Assembly (NCBI RefSeq): GCF_016545825.1
Contig: NC_052616.1
Location: forward strand, 7,564,001 to 7,628,000
Reading direction: 5' to 3'
DNA: 64,000 nucleotides
Source: Eucalyptus grandis
Taxonomy: Eukaryota > Streptophyta > Magnoliopsida > Myrtales > Myrtaceae
Of the stretch, positions 36,601-48,391 are shown piece after piece. Both the position numbers and the translations under genes were made by a program. The notes beneath the pieces are model-generated. The model saw nothing but the letters and a program-made list of their open reading frames with translations, was not told the origin of the DNA and made no database searches. Position 1 is the first letter of the stretch; each line of letters opens with the position of its first letter.

Positions 36601-39358
36601 CTATAACCAAGGCATCCAGGCGGAGACCTTCCGATCAATACAAAGTGGGGACGGCGGCATCTTCGAGGGGAGCTCGCGAAGCTTTGCCTTTGCCTTCAAG
36701 TTCAAAACGGCCATTGCCTCTTCAATCGAAGGCCGAGAATCAGCAATGGGATGAGCGCACCACAGCCCTACAGTCAACAGGGCCTCTGCCTGTTTCTTGT
36801 CAAAATCCTTACCAAGCCTCTCGTCCACCGCATTGACCAACTTCTTGGGTCCATAATGCTTCCGTAACCACTCTGCAAGGCCTATTGGGTCGCGTTTTAA
36901 GTCGATGACTCTTCTCCCAGATCCTAATTCCAAAAGGACGAGTCCGAAACTATAGATATCGGTTTCCTCAGTTGCCTTACCAGTTACACAGTATTCCGGA
37001 GCCACATAACCCATTGTTCCCATCAATTCAGTTGTTTGGGACCCTCTGGCATGGTCTCCTAGCCTAGCCAATCCAAAATCTCCCAATTTGGCCTCGAACT
37101 CTTCATCAAGCATGATGTTGCTAGACTTGATATCCCTGTGGATCACGCATTGACGACATTGTTTTTGCAGGTAGTGCAGCGCCGAGGCTAATCCTTGAGC
37201 AATTTTGTACCTTCTTTCCCATGTCAATAAGGATCTACCTTTAAACAAATGATCCTCCAAGTTACCTTCACTCATGAATTCGTAAACCAGGATGAATTTA
37301 TCCTCCTCGTGACAATAGCCTATAAGTGGCACCAAGTTTTTGTGGCTAAGCTGGCCTAACGTCATCACCTCAGATGTATACTCCTTTAACCCTTGGTGCG
37401 AATGAGAGTTTATTAACTTCACGGCGACCGGTGTGTGAGCTTTTCCTATGCACCCTTCATACACGACGCCGAAACCTCCTTTTCCCAGAATCTTGCGATC
37501 TGCAGTCGCGATCATCAACTCTTCATAGGAGAACTTCGTCGGTCCATTAAACATTTCTAATTCTACGGTTAATTTCAACCTATGGCCCCCTTCTTCTGCA
37601 CCTCTCTCGCTCTCGGTTTTGTTCTCTTCGGTTGTCTTAGGTGCATCATCTCCCTCCGGCGTATCATCGCTCGGGCATGGACCGGCAACTTCTGACATAT
37701 AATGTTCCCGAGCAGCACCATCAGCAGAAGATCCCGACGCCGAGAACCTAGCATCCATAATCGCCATCTCCTGCCCCACAGGACTCCCGACTGACTCAGG
37801 CTTATGCTCGCCATCTTCGGGCAAGGGGTTTGATGCCATCAGGTGAGTAGCCTCTGTCATTGCATAAGTCTTGAGCACGGGTGCATTAAATGCCTTCTCA
37901 AGCTGAGAAATAATAGAGGGCGCGAGGGACGCGCTGCAGCTCGTTATGAATCGAAGCTTTGGGTAAATCCGCTTCGGCTTGCTGAGGTGGTGCTTCAGGA
38001 TGTTCTTGTGGAATATAGCGTCTGCTGTGTACCACGTGGCATTGTATGAAATCATATCTGCCCAAAATGTGGGCACCGAGAACCTAACGGCCGCCGGGAG
38101 GGCCACAGCAGCTCCAGCAGCTAAAGAGCTCAATAATCCAGCAACTAAGCCGTGCACATGGAACAACGGAAGCACAATCACGGTGGAGTCTGACTCTGTT
38201 AGTTTATACACCCGCTTGATGTTCTGAACCGATGAAGCCAAATTGCCCTGAGTTAGCAGCATGCGTTTGGGGCGACTCGTAGTGCTGGAGGGGTGCAAGA
38301 ACAGGGCTACATCCGAGGGATCATTGACGACTTTGAACATCAATTCGAGGCTCGGCTCTATGTCGGTTGAAGAGAGAGTGATTCTGGAATTGGCGGAGTG
38401 AAACTTGGCAGTTACGTGGGGAATGTTAAGCTTGGAAGCAGCGGATTGAGCCCGTTGGTTTCTTTCCTGTGGTGTCAATAGGAGCTTCGGCTCTGTGTCG
38501 GAAAGATAGAACTCGAATTCCTTAGCTGTGCAGATGGGGTCGAGCGGAGCTGCTGTGGCTTGGCAACGGATTACCGCCAGAAGCAAGATCACAAACTGCA
38601 AAACAAACACCTATTTCCAATCAGCAAACTATCATACTAGTCCCAGCGGAATGGAGATAAGAGCAGTCTGTATATCTGCAGAATATGCAGACAACTACTT
38701 CGACGTTTGATTCATCAAAACCATCCATCTCCTTGATGAGCTTCGACTTGTTTTACGATGAATCAATGCTTGTACCTCCCAAAAAAACAACCTTTGGACA
38801 CAACAGACTGTTCTTCGTGCGCTTCCTAATTCAATTTGTTCCTGTTCAATTCGCACCAGGCGCTCACAGAAATTTCCTGCCTTAGATGCAATTTTTTTCA
38901 ATAGAAATTGACACCATTTCTATTTCTATTGCTCTGTTCTCGAAGTACTGTAAAACTCTCAATTTTTTGTCCCCCAAGCTATTTCCCAGTCGATCTTTCA
39001 CAAGTGATCAATACCACCATTAGGAATTCAGCGTTACCTCGAATTTAAGCGGCATCATCAGGGAATCTTTCGCATTTGAAATTCACAACATCGCATTTCA
39101 AAAAAAAAAAACTCGCACCATCGCACTCGCGAGGAGACTCGATGATAGGGGACGTACCTCGATGGTGTTGGGGAAAGCGAGTGCGACGACATCGCCGGCA
39201 CCGATGCCGGAGGCCACAAGGAGTGCGGCGGCACGGTCAACAAGCTCCTGCAGCTGCGCGTGCGTCAGGTCAAGCTCCCCGCAGGCGGAGACGGCTCTCC
39301 CGTCAGGGAAATCCGACGCCGCCTTCTGCAGCAGGCCCGTGAGCGTAAGTTCCCCCAT
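36601..39358 (-). CDS. Chimera copy 2: AAE3-like adenylating domain fused to LecRK-type kinase
   Basis: Exons 39158-39358 and 36601-38595, intron 562 bp; 731 residues. Exon 1 (MGELTLTGLL...FPNTIE) and residues 68-about 347 follow AAE3. The phosphate loop is HPSSTTSRPKR (168-178), with the final PKG glycine replaced by Arg, while YAMTEATH (311-318) is retained. The synthetase part stops earlier than in copy 1, at GQEMAIMDARF, with no GEVCI or FHTGD region. The linker DARFSASGS...MSEVAG...TTEEN (about 346-412) is shared with copy 1 only. Kinase: FSYEEL 421-426, GKGGFG 438-443, Lys460, HRD 553-555, DFG 573-575, APE 599-601, so all catalytic residues are present. Its 5' flank holds a YqgF exon 5 relic about 250 bp upstream. 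No membrane segment or signal peptide. Confidence 0.85.
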
Positions 39359-39609
39359 CGCTAATCACAGGGGACAGACGGACGAAAATCAGCTGAAACC
39401 GATGCCCGATTGAAAACCGGAGAGGGCGCCCCCAGAATCGCTTGGCGAGACAGAGAACGAAGGTCGACGAGAAACGATTGGTGTGGAGAAGGAACGGGGA
39501 AACTGGTAAGGTCCGAAGACGGCTGGAGGGGGAAAAGTCGTGGTGGGTCGCGGCCAATGCGAGCTCGGCGAAGGTGACGACTGAGATCTGATGGGTCAAA
39601 CTCAAAAGG

Positions 39610-40856
39610 CGTGGAACATCCCCGTAGCAGCGAGGACTAGTCTTACCGACATGTGTGCTGCCGCTGAATCGTGGAAAAGTCGACGGGAGATCCCAAGATT
39701 CCACGCCCCGTAAACGGACAGCACTAGCGCCGCCCCTAATCATTAGTTAAATGATCCGCAAAACATCCTGTGAAGTCGGGGGGAGTTAAGAAAGAGTCTC
39801 GAAAAGGGAAGTGGCTGTCAATTTGTCCAGCATCAGAACTTTTTTAAAGTAGTCGCATGGGGCAAATTCGCGGCTTCACGAGCACGTTGAATGATGTGGT
39901 GGGACGTATAGTATAGGATAGGGTCTTGCAAAAGAAATGGGAACTACCCTCCTGGACCACCAATCGGACCAGCCTAGAGTCGGTGGTTCACATGACAACG
40001 GGTCTAGTTCTTGATTCCAATTTAAAGGAATCAATGAGTACTGATCCAGTTATAAGTTCTGAGTATGAAATCGTCCACGCATCCATTTGAATTAGACTGA
40101 TATATATTTAAAAAAATAAATTTTAATCTCAATTACTTAATTATTTTGTAGTTCTTCAAACAAATATATATACACATATATGTGTATTTGTAGCCATTGG
40201 ATATTATTAACTAATTTTGTCTCTTAGATGTGTAATAGGATTAACCCTTTTTTTTTCCATTCTAATAATCCATTTACTTGCTTTCTTAACTAAGAAAAAA
40301 TAAACAAATGAAGAGGAAGAAGAGAACCGATTGGAGATGTCCATAACATGTACGAAATTAAGAGCTGATGGCTTTTTTAAGAGTATAAATAGAAATTAGA
40401 TACACCATAATATTAATTTATGAATGTAATTTGTAGGGATTGGGGATAAGTTCCATAGACTCACTCGGGAACTGAACCCAACTAACGGTTTGGTTCTCAA
40501 GTGAATCCATGGAATTAACGAGTGGTTTCTGGTTCCAATTTTTCAAAACCAGTCCTTAGTAGGTGATTCTTGATTCCAATTTTTCGGAACCAATCCTTAA
40601 TGGATAATTCCCGATTTTAAGATGGAAACGTCCATTCGGATCATGATCACCCCTAGTAGAAGATATGAAGATGAAGCCTTACAAATGCAAGGAATTTACT
40701 TGTTGTTCATGGTGTTGCTTCTACCATCATAATTCGGAAATTAAGAGATTGGATGAAACAAAGAAAGGTAAGGAACCACTTTATTGAGCTCAGAATTGCG
40801 CATAATACATAATACCTTAGTAAAAAAGAAAATAGGACATTAGGCTAATGTTTGGA
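39610..40856 (-). pseudogene. YqgF copy D, remnant of exon 5 and adjacent intron
   Basis: 39610-39713 is a much-mutated exon 5 (ATCCCCGTAGCAGC, then CCACGCCCCGTAAAC against CCACGTTCTGTAAAC in the intact gene). 39714-39918 and 40656-40856 follow intron 4 of copies A and B, interrupted by a MITE. Homology ends just before where exon 4 should begin, so exons 1-4 are gone. It lies immediately upstream of chimera copy 2 and may contribute to its promoter. Confidence 0.7.
39919..40655. mobile_element. hAT-like MITE, 737 bp
   Basis: Left end TAGGGTCTTG, right end GATCACCCCTA, flanked by GTATAGGA (39911-39918) and GTAGAAGA (40656-40663). Copy C of the host intron has the empty site GTAGAGGA near 61776, one change from each flank, which supports an 8-bp target duplication. 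Internally it carries repeats of a GATTCCAATTTTT-type motif and no coding frame. Confidence 0.7.
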
Positions 40857-41703
40857 CAATTGAGCCTCGCCGAGGGCTGGCAACCGGAAGAAGAAGAAAA
40901 TGACAAAAGAAAAGGAAAGAGAAAATGCAATTAGATTATTAAAAAATTAAAAGAGATTCTAAGTAAAAAAAAAAAAAAATTAAGGGTCGTACCAGATCCA
41001 TTTTTATTATGGGAATATAATATTTGTGCAATTATTAAACGCTTTCAAATATTCAGAAACTTGTCCAGGGAACTGAATATGAAAGAATCATTTTTGAATA
41101 AAAATTATTCCCGACAACAATATGGGGTTACTCTTCCTTTGTTTTACTCTTTTGTTGTTCTTTTCACCAGTTTCGACTTTCACTAACAAAGACAGAAATT
41201 GCACGAGCAGACTGTCTCCTTGAAACCAATCATCTTATTGCTCTTCTACTCACCTACTCAAGGTTGGCTGCTTTAAGCATCGTGAGCTGCCGGTTAGACC
41301 CAGTTTTATTCGAATGACTATTCGTGTATAGTTTGTTTTCTTTGAGCTTAAGCTTTTGAAAGAGAAAAGGGAACATTCGAATTGTTATGAGAGAGAGAGA
41401 GAGAGAGAGAGAGAATTTGTTATGAAAGAGAAATGAACCGGCGCAGTGTGGGAGATATTAAAAAATAAAAGAAATTACAAAATCTCTTATCTTCATAATA
41501 TATGTGAAATATAATTTTATGAAGGATACAAAATAAATAAATAAATTTGGAATGATACTTTTAGTTAAAGTCAGTATTAGCTATATTTATTCTGTTTTTG
41601 CTCTAAAGCAATAAAAAGAATGGGGCTAAACGAAATGGACTGAAAATGGAATTAATTAGGATGCTGAAAAAATGGGGCTAGATGAAAGAATTAGATATAC
41701 TTA
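40857..41703. other. Unit spacer with GA microsatellite
   Basis: 40857-41110 is unrecognised. 41110-41590 matches 12690-13320 upstream of YqgF copy A. A (GA)n run lies at about 41389-41414. Confidence 0.5.
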
Positions 41704-41943
41704 GAGCGCATTTGTTTTGTAGAAATGAATGATTTGGAAAATACTTTCCTAAAAATTATTATTTATATTACTTACAAAAATGAATGATAAAAATATTTTC
41801 ATTGTCCACAAAAATATATAAGATATAAATTGTTATTAATAATGAGAACGATTTTCATAGACCTATTATTTCAATTGATATAAATGATTATTTTTAGAAA
41901 AATATTTTCCAAATCATATATTTTCTACGAAACAAACTAAACC
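41704..41943. mobile_element. Tourist-like MITE, 240 bp
   Basis: Terminal inverted repeats of roughly 45 bp sharing TTTGTTT(T/C)GTAGAAA and ATGATTTGGAAAATA, flanked by TTA on both sides (41701-41703, 41944-41946). This is the pattern of PIF/Harbinger-derived Tourist MITEs. AT-rich and non-coding. Confidence 0.8.
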
Positions 41944-42326
41944 TTAATTGATCAAATTTTCGTTTTGAAATACACTAATTTATTTACCAATGTTTGAGGG
42001 TTCAAAAGTTAGATACCAACGTTTTGAGTTAAATAATTAAGGGATAGTCCTAATAGCGGCTGTTATATACATATCTAACACGTATAGCTTTCCTATCAAT
42101 TAATTAGATAAAAAGTTTCTTTACGCATCACCATTTAGCTAGATATCTGATTGGCTTTGAAGTAAATTTTTGGATAGTTTGCTTGAAAGTATTCTCTAAC
42201 AAATTTAGTTCGTGCATCCATTATACAGGAGAAAATAGACAAACACCACCATTGGAAACAGGTAGAATGATCGGCCAAGGATATGAGATGATAAATGTGA
42301 CATATGTAAGTGAAGATATGTCTTAA

Positions 42327-43453
42327 GGCAGCGTTTGGTGGGCCAGATAAAACATCATATAGGATAACTTATATCCTATCTAGCGTTTGGAGTGACACAC
42401 AATCCGGATATGACCGGATATAGCTCGGATATAGTCCAGATAAAAAATCCCACCTAAATGGTGGGATAGACCCGGATGGTATATGTATAATTTGAAAATT
42501 TGATTAAAAAAAATTACATTTTCTTTTCCCACTTTTGCGTCAGTGCCCTTCCTCTCTTTTGCCAAACACCACGATCATCAAACTCCATTGGCCACCGCTC
42601 ATCTCACCGGTGATGACCTGTCCCCACCTTCGGGCCGCCCGGAAAAGCAGTGCCAGAGCTTTCGTGGCCCCCCTCTCCATCTGCACCATTGAAGCGTCCT
42701 TGCAAACTCCCAGCCAACAGCCGGCAATTGCCTACGATAACTGCAGCAACTCCGACAATCTTAGCAAGTCCGGCACTTCCTGAAGAGCCTAGTACTTTCT
42801 TTACTCCTTGTAGGTTTTCCAGTTGAATTCCCCAGTAACACCATTCTTGCTGGAGTGAATTGTCCCTCCACTATCGTTGAAGAATTCGTTCTGGAAAGCC
42901 TCGACCATCTAGGTCGTTTTTCACTGCATCCGCGCCTTCTGTTGCTGCTGGCTGCGCCTCTCTCGCCGGTGGTTCCTCAAGTCTCGGCCACACACTTCAC
43001 TGTCTCCTATTGTCGCTCAACTCCATCCTGGCAGGGAGTTTCGTGATCCTAATCCAAGCTTGGGGCCTCCTTCACGAAGAAGATGATCCGATGGAGGCGG
43101 TAGCTGGCATGACAGAATTCCTTAACCATGTCATTTGAAGTGACGAAATCAGTGGTGGGGCACGGCAAAATCCGTCAGGAAGAGGAGGTGTCCGACATGG
43201 ATGGCGGATTGAGGAAGGATGAATAGTTTTTAGAAACTTCGTGATTTATTTATAAATTTTAATCCTGCAAATCAAATATTCATCTAGATAATATTTATTT
43301 GAATCCAGGCTATATCCATAAAATATTTATATGAATCCAGGCTATATTCAGACGTCAACAAACATTGGATGGGATATTTAGAATCCTATGCTCTCCTTAT
43401 CCTATTCGATGTTTTCCTATCCAGCAAAAATGTCCGGACGACCAAACACAACC
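42327..43453. mobile_element. PIF/Harbinger-like non-autonomous element, 1.1 kb, GC-rich core
   Basis: Left end GGCAGCGTTTGGTGGGCCAG and right end (reversed) GGTTGTGTTTGGTCGTCCGG form imperfect terminal repeats. TAA flanks both sides (42324-42326, 43454-43456). Subterminal GATA/ATATCC motifs recur at both ends. The core, 42535-43200, is GC-richer than its surroundings, with short open frames on both strands; none encodes a transposase. A captured host-gene fragment is possible but not identified. Confidence 0.75.
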
Positions 43454-43456
43454 TAA

Positions 43457-44441
43457 GAGTTTTGATTGGTTTTGGGTTTTCCATATCGATTGATGGTGCA
43501 ATGGTGATGAGAGTGTAGTAGAGCCGAGAGCCTTCAGCATTCTTTTAAGATGACGTCTTGCTTTGTTCGGTATCTAATGAATCTCGTTCCTCATGCAATT
43601 TTTCGGACGGTCGTAGGAAGTCGCAACATTATAACTTGCCAAAGCTGCTCCAAGAATCTCCGGTTCCTTTTTCATTCTTTGTGCTTTTATCCTGTTGTCT
43701 GTATCGCTATTATATTTACCTCATTCCCAATAATGTGTTGCTATTAGTCGTGAGAATCAAAAGGTACTTTAGTTCACTAATTGGCCAGTATCTCATCACA
43801 TTATTCTAAGCACAAATGCACATATATAACATTTAAAGAGACACCATTGCCGCCGTCAGTGAGGAACTTGCCTAAATGCCAAATGCATACAAATGTACAA
43901 CATCTAGCTTGAAGATGACAAACAAACATGCATGTAACACAAAAAGAGGCATATGACATAAGCAAAGCCTAAAAGGCTTCATCTTTATTTAATTTGGACC
44001 TCGAGAGTTGCACGATGTAAAGCACTTAAAGGGCATTCTCTCCTCTTGGAGAAAACAAATATATAGAGGGGAACTTAGAGGGTGTTGGGCGTGTGGATAC
44101 CAGCATGTTAAATAAGGAACGTAATCCTATTAGCTCATTTAGGTTACCAGGCAGGCGAGGCGGTCCCAACATGAAAGGGAAACTTCTTGCTGCTTGGTGA
44201 GGTTATCCTGTAACTAGACATTAAGGATCCAAGCAGTACTCCGATTACAGGTTACACTATTCTAAGTGCAAGTGCACATATACAACATTGAAAGAGACGC
44301 CATTGCCCGCCAATCTACAAGGGCACTTGCCTAAAAGCCAAACGCACAGACATATACAACGCCTTGCTTGAAGATGACGGACAAACATTTATGTAACACT
44401 AAAAAGGCATATTCACTTGCGCTCAGAGCAAGGCATTTTGC
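43457..44441. other. Unit spacer and 3' flank of the kinase relic
   Basis: 43560-44120 matches 35776-36300 and 16712-17220, including the empty site of X4. 44117 onwards shows the uninterrupted X1 target GAACGTAATCCTAT and continues into the chimera 3' flank. No gene is seen. Confidence 0.6.
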
Positions 44442-44942
44442 CTAAAACCCAAGGCATCCAGGCGATACCTTCCGATCAATACTAAGTGGGAATTGCAGCA
44501 TCTTCGAGGGGAGCTCGCAGAGCTTTGCCTTTGCCTTCAAGTTCAAAACGGCCATTGCCTCTTCAATCGAAGGCCGAGAAGTAGCAATGGGATGAGTGCA
44601 CCATAGCCCTACAGTCATTAGGGCCCTTGCCTATTTCCTGTCGAAATCCTTGTAGAGTCTCTCATCCACCGCATGAACCAACTCCCTGGGCCCATATTGC
44701 TTCCATAACCACTCTGTGAGGCCTATTAGGTCTCGTTCTAGGTCGATGACTCTTCTTCCGGATTCTATTTATAAGGATGACTCCAAAACTGTAGACATCA
44801 GTTTCCCCACTTACCTTACCAGTTGCACAGTATCTTGGAGCCACATAACCCAATGTTCCTATCAATTCAGTTGTTTTGGGCCCTCTAGCATGGTCCACTA
44901 GCCTAGCCAATCCAAAATCTCCCAATTTGGTCTCAAACTCTT
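44442..44942 (-). pseudogene. Kinase-only relic of the chimera (C-terminal lobe)
   Basis: Starts abruptly at 44942 in the codons for EFETKLGDFGLARL, runs through the activation loop (GTLGYVAPRY, where the APE Glu is Arg) and the C-lobe, and ends at a TAG at 44442-44444 in the same position as copies 1-2. A frameshift in the VYSFGVIL region and an early stop split the frame. It is followed upstream (44943-45122) by a second copy of the chimera 3' flank, so it is a partial tandem duplicate. Confidence 0.85.
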
Positions 44943-45122
44943 AATTGAGTATCTTATCACACCATTCTAAGCACAAATGCGCATATATAACATTAAAAGA
45001 TACACCGTTGCCTACCATCTACAAGGCGCTTGCCTAAAAGCCAAACGCACAGATACAACATCTTGCTTGAAGATGACATACAAACATGTATGTAACACTA
45101 AAAGAGGCATCATTGCTTGCAC

Positions 45123-47822
45123 TCAGAGCGAGGCATCTGCCCAAAACCCCAAGCATCTAGGCAAGACCTGATCAATACTATGTTGGGACCGTAGCCTCTT
45201 CGAGGGGAGTTTGCGAAGCTTTACCTTTCCCTTCAAGTTTAAAATGGCCATTGCCTCTTCAATCGAAGGCCGAGAAGTAGCAATGGGATGAGCACACCAC
45301 AGCCCCGCAATCATCAAGGCCTCCGCTTGTTTCTTGTCAAAATCCTTGCCCAGCCTCTCGTCCACCGCATGGACCAACTTCTTGGACCCATATTGCTTCC
45401 ATAACCACTCTACGAGACCTATTGGGTCTCGATTCGAGTCGATGACTCTTCTCCCGGAACCTATTTCCAAAAGGACGACTCCAAAACTATAGATATCGGT
45501 TTCCTTACTTGCCTTACAAGATATATAGTATTCTGGAGCCACGTAGCCCCGTGTTCCTATCAATTCAGTTGTTTTTGGCCCTCTAGCGTGGTCTACTAGC
45601 CTAGCCAATCCGAAGTCTCCCAATTTGGCGTTGAACTTTTCATCAAGCATGGTATTATTAGATTTGATATCCCTATGGATCACACATTGATCACATTGTT
45701 CATGCAAGTAGTACACTGCTGAGGCCAATCCTAGAGCGATGTTGTACCTCCTTTCCCACGTCAACAAGGATCTACCTTTAAACAGATGATCCTCCAAGCT
45801 ACCTTCTCTCATGAATTCGTAAACCAAGATAAATTTATTTGCCTCGTGACAATAGCCTGTAAGTGGCGTTAAGTTTCTGTGCCTAAGTTGGCCTAACGTC
45901 ATCACCTCGGATTTGTACTCTTTTATCCCTTGGTGCGAATCAGAGTTTATTATCTTCACGGCGACCTGTGTGCGAGCGTCTCTCAAGTGCCCTTCGTACA
46001 CGACGCCAAAACCTCCTTTTCCCAGAATCTTGCCACCTGCAGTGGCGATCATCAACTCTTCATAGGAGAACTTCTTCGGTCCACTTAACTTTTCAAACTC
46101 CATGGTTAAGTTAGGGTCGCCTTCTTCTCCACCTCTCTCGGTCACGTTCGGTACCCTTATGCACACTTCGTGGCTCGCGCCTGCCGCCGCCTGTATGGCC
46201 CCATGCTCATCCGAAGTCGCCATCTCCTGCCCCATGGGTCTCCCGACTGACCCGGGCTCATGCTCACCATCTTCGGGCAAGGGGTATGAAGCCATCAAGT
46301 GAGTAGCCTCCATCATTGCATAAGCCTCGACCACGGCTGCACCAAATGCCTCCTCGAGCTGAGCCTGGATAGATGGCGCGAGCGACACGCTGCAGTTCAC
46401 TATGAATCGAAGCTTCGGGTAAGCCAGCTTTAGCTTGCTGAGGTGGCGGTCCAGGATGATCTGGTGGAGTGAAGCGTCCGCTATGTACCATGTGGTATTG
46501 TATGACTTCATATCTCCCAAAAATGTAGGCACCGAGAACCTAACAGCTGCCGGGAGGGCCACGGCAGCTCCGGCAGCTAAAGAACTCAATAATCCAGCAA
46601 CTAAGCCGTGCACATTGAACAACGGAAGCACAATCACTGTAGAGTCTGACTCCGTTAGTTCAAACTCCCGCTTGATGTTCCGAACAGATGAAGCCAAATG
46701 GCGCTGAGTTAGCTGCATGCGTTTGCGGCGACTCGTAGTGCCAGGGGTGTGCAAGAACAGAGCTACATCCGAGGGATCGTTGACGACTTTGGACATCAAG
46801 TCGAGACTCTGCTCTTTGTCATTCGAAGAGAGAGTGATCTTGGAATTGGCGGAGCGAAGCTTGGCGGTTAGGCAGCGGATGTTAAGATTGGAAGCAGCGG
46901 ATTGAGCCCGTTGGTTTCCTTCGTGGGGTGTTACTAGGAGCTTCGGTTTTGTGTCGGAAAGATAGAACTTGAACTCCTTAGCTGTGTAAATGGGGTTAAG
47001 CGGAGCTGCTGTGGCTCGGCAACGGATTACCGCCAGAAACAGGATCACAAACTGCAAAACAAACACATATTTTCCGATCAGCAAATTATCACGCTAGTCC
47101 CTGCGGAATGGAGATAACACATACGTATTTGTAGAATGTGCAGACACTAGTTTGTCGCCGTTTGATTTCATCAAAACCATCCATCTCCTTTTGATAAGCT
47201 TTGACTTTTTTGTTTGACGATGAATCGATGCTTGTACATCCCCAAAAACAACTTTTGGACACGACAAAAAACGCTGTTCATTCTCTTCCCAAATCAATTG
47301 GTTCCTATTTATTTCGCAATAGACGATTAAAACTTGCAACGTCAAAGCAACCATGCGCTCATAGAAATTTTATGCCTCCGATGCAATTTCTTTCAATAGA
47401 AATCGACACCATTTCTGTTGCTCCGTTCTCGAAGTACTGTAAAACTCCAAGAAACATCTTTTTTTCCAAGCTATTTCTTAGTCGATCTTTCACAAGTGAT
47501 CAATCTCGAATTTAAATAGCATCACCAGGAATTTTTCACATTTGAAATTCACATCATCGCACAAACGAAACTCACACCGTCGTACTCATGGGGAGACTCG
47601 ATGATTGGGGGGACATACTTACCTCGATGGTGTTGGGAAAAGCAAGCGCGACCACGTCGCCGGCACCGATGTTGGAGGCGGCGAGGAGCGCAGCGGCGTG
47701 GTCAACGAGCTCCTGCAGCCGCGCATGCGTCAGGTCGAACTCTCCACAGGCGGAGACAGCTCTCCCATCGGGGAAATCCCATGCTGCCTTCTTCAGCAGG
47801 CCCGTGAGCGTAAGCTCCCCAT
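45123..47822 (-). pseudogene. Chimera copy 3, long open second exon but frameshifted first exon
   Basis: Exons 47623-47822 (200 nt instead of 201) and 45123-47051 (642 codons plus stop); intron 571 bp. The start reads ATGGGGAGC where copies 2 and 4 have ATGGGGGAA/ATGGGGGAG, a one-G loss that shifts the frame at codon 3. An in-frame TGA lies upstream in the correct frame, so no upstream start rescues it. Exon 2 is fully open: phosphate loop HTPGTTSRRKR, MME for MTE, short linker after VPNVTERGGEEGD, then EFEKLSGPKKFSYEEL and a complete kinase with GKGGFG, VAVK, HRDIKSNN, DFG and APE. A product is possible only from an internal ATG or another first exon. Its kinase half is nearly identical to copy 4. 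Confidence 0.8.
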
Positions 47823-48391
47823 CGCTAAATCACAGGTAACGAATCGACGGGAATCGGCTTTGGCCAGAACCAATCCCCGATGGAGCTGAAGAGGGGCACC
47901 ACGATTTCTTGGCGAGACGGAGAATGAAGAATGGACGTGAACAGGAATTCGCACGAAGGAGAATGGGGAAAACGGGAGCGTTAGCAGGAGGAGACCATAT
48001 GGGATGGAGACGAGACGAGAGGGACCCCATTCATTAAAATTTTCGTACCAAATTTTCCTCCAAAATCTTGTGTAGCAAATCAACTCATACAATCACATCT
48101 CATTCAAATAATATAAGTCGTTAGATGCACAGTGCATGCCAAAAATTACGCGCATTGAGCCATCAATTGAAAAAGCGACATATAATGTCATGAAGTTTCG
48201 ACTAAACTACTACATGATCACGACGTCAAAGAGAAAATCTTATTAGCTATTCGTGATGCCTATTTACTTAGGAGTTACAGCATGATTCAAGACATATCTT
48301 AAACATCATCAAGCTAAGGTACGGACAAAGCAAACGACAACAACATGAGAGAGCAGCAACAAACAACACCTACGCACAAAGTCACATGGAG
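47823..48391. other. 5' flank of chimera copy 3
   Basis: The first 200 bp are like the other chimera 5' flanks; the rest is unrecognised. It ends in the TGGAG target duplicated by element X3. Confidence 0.5.
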
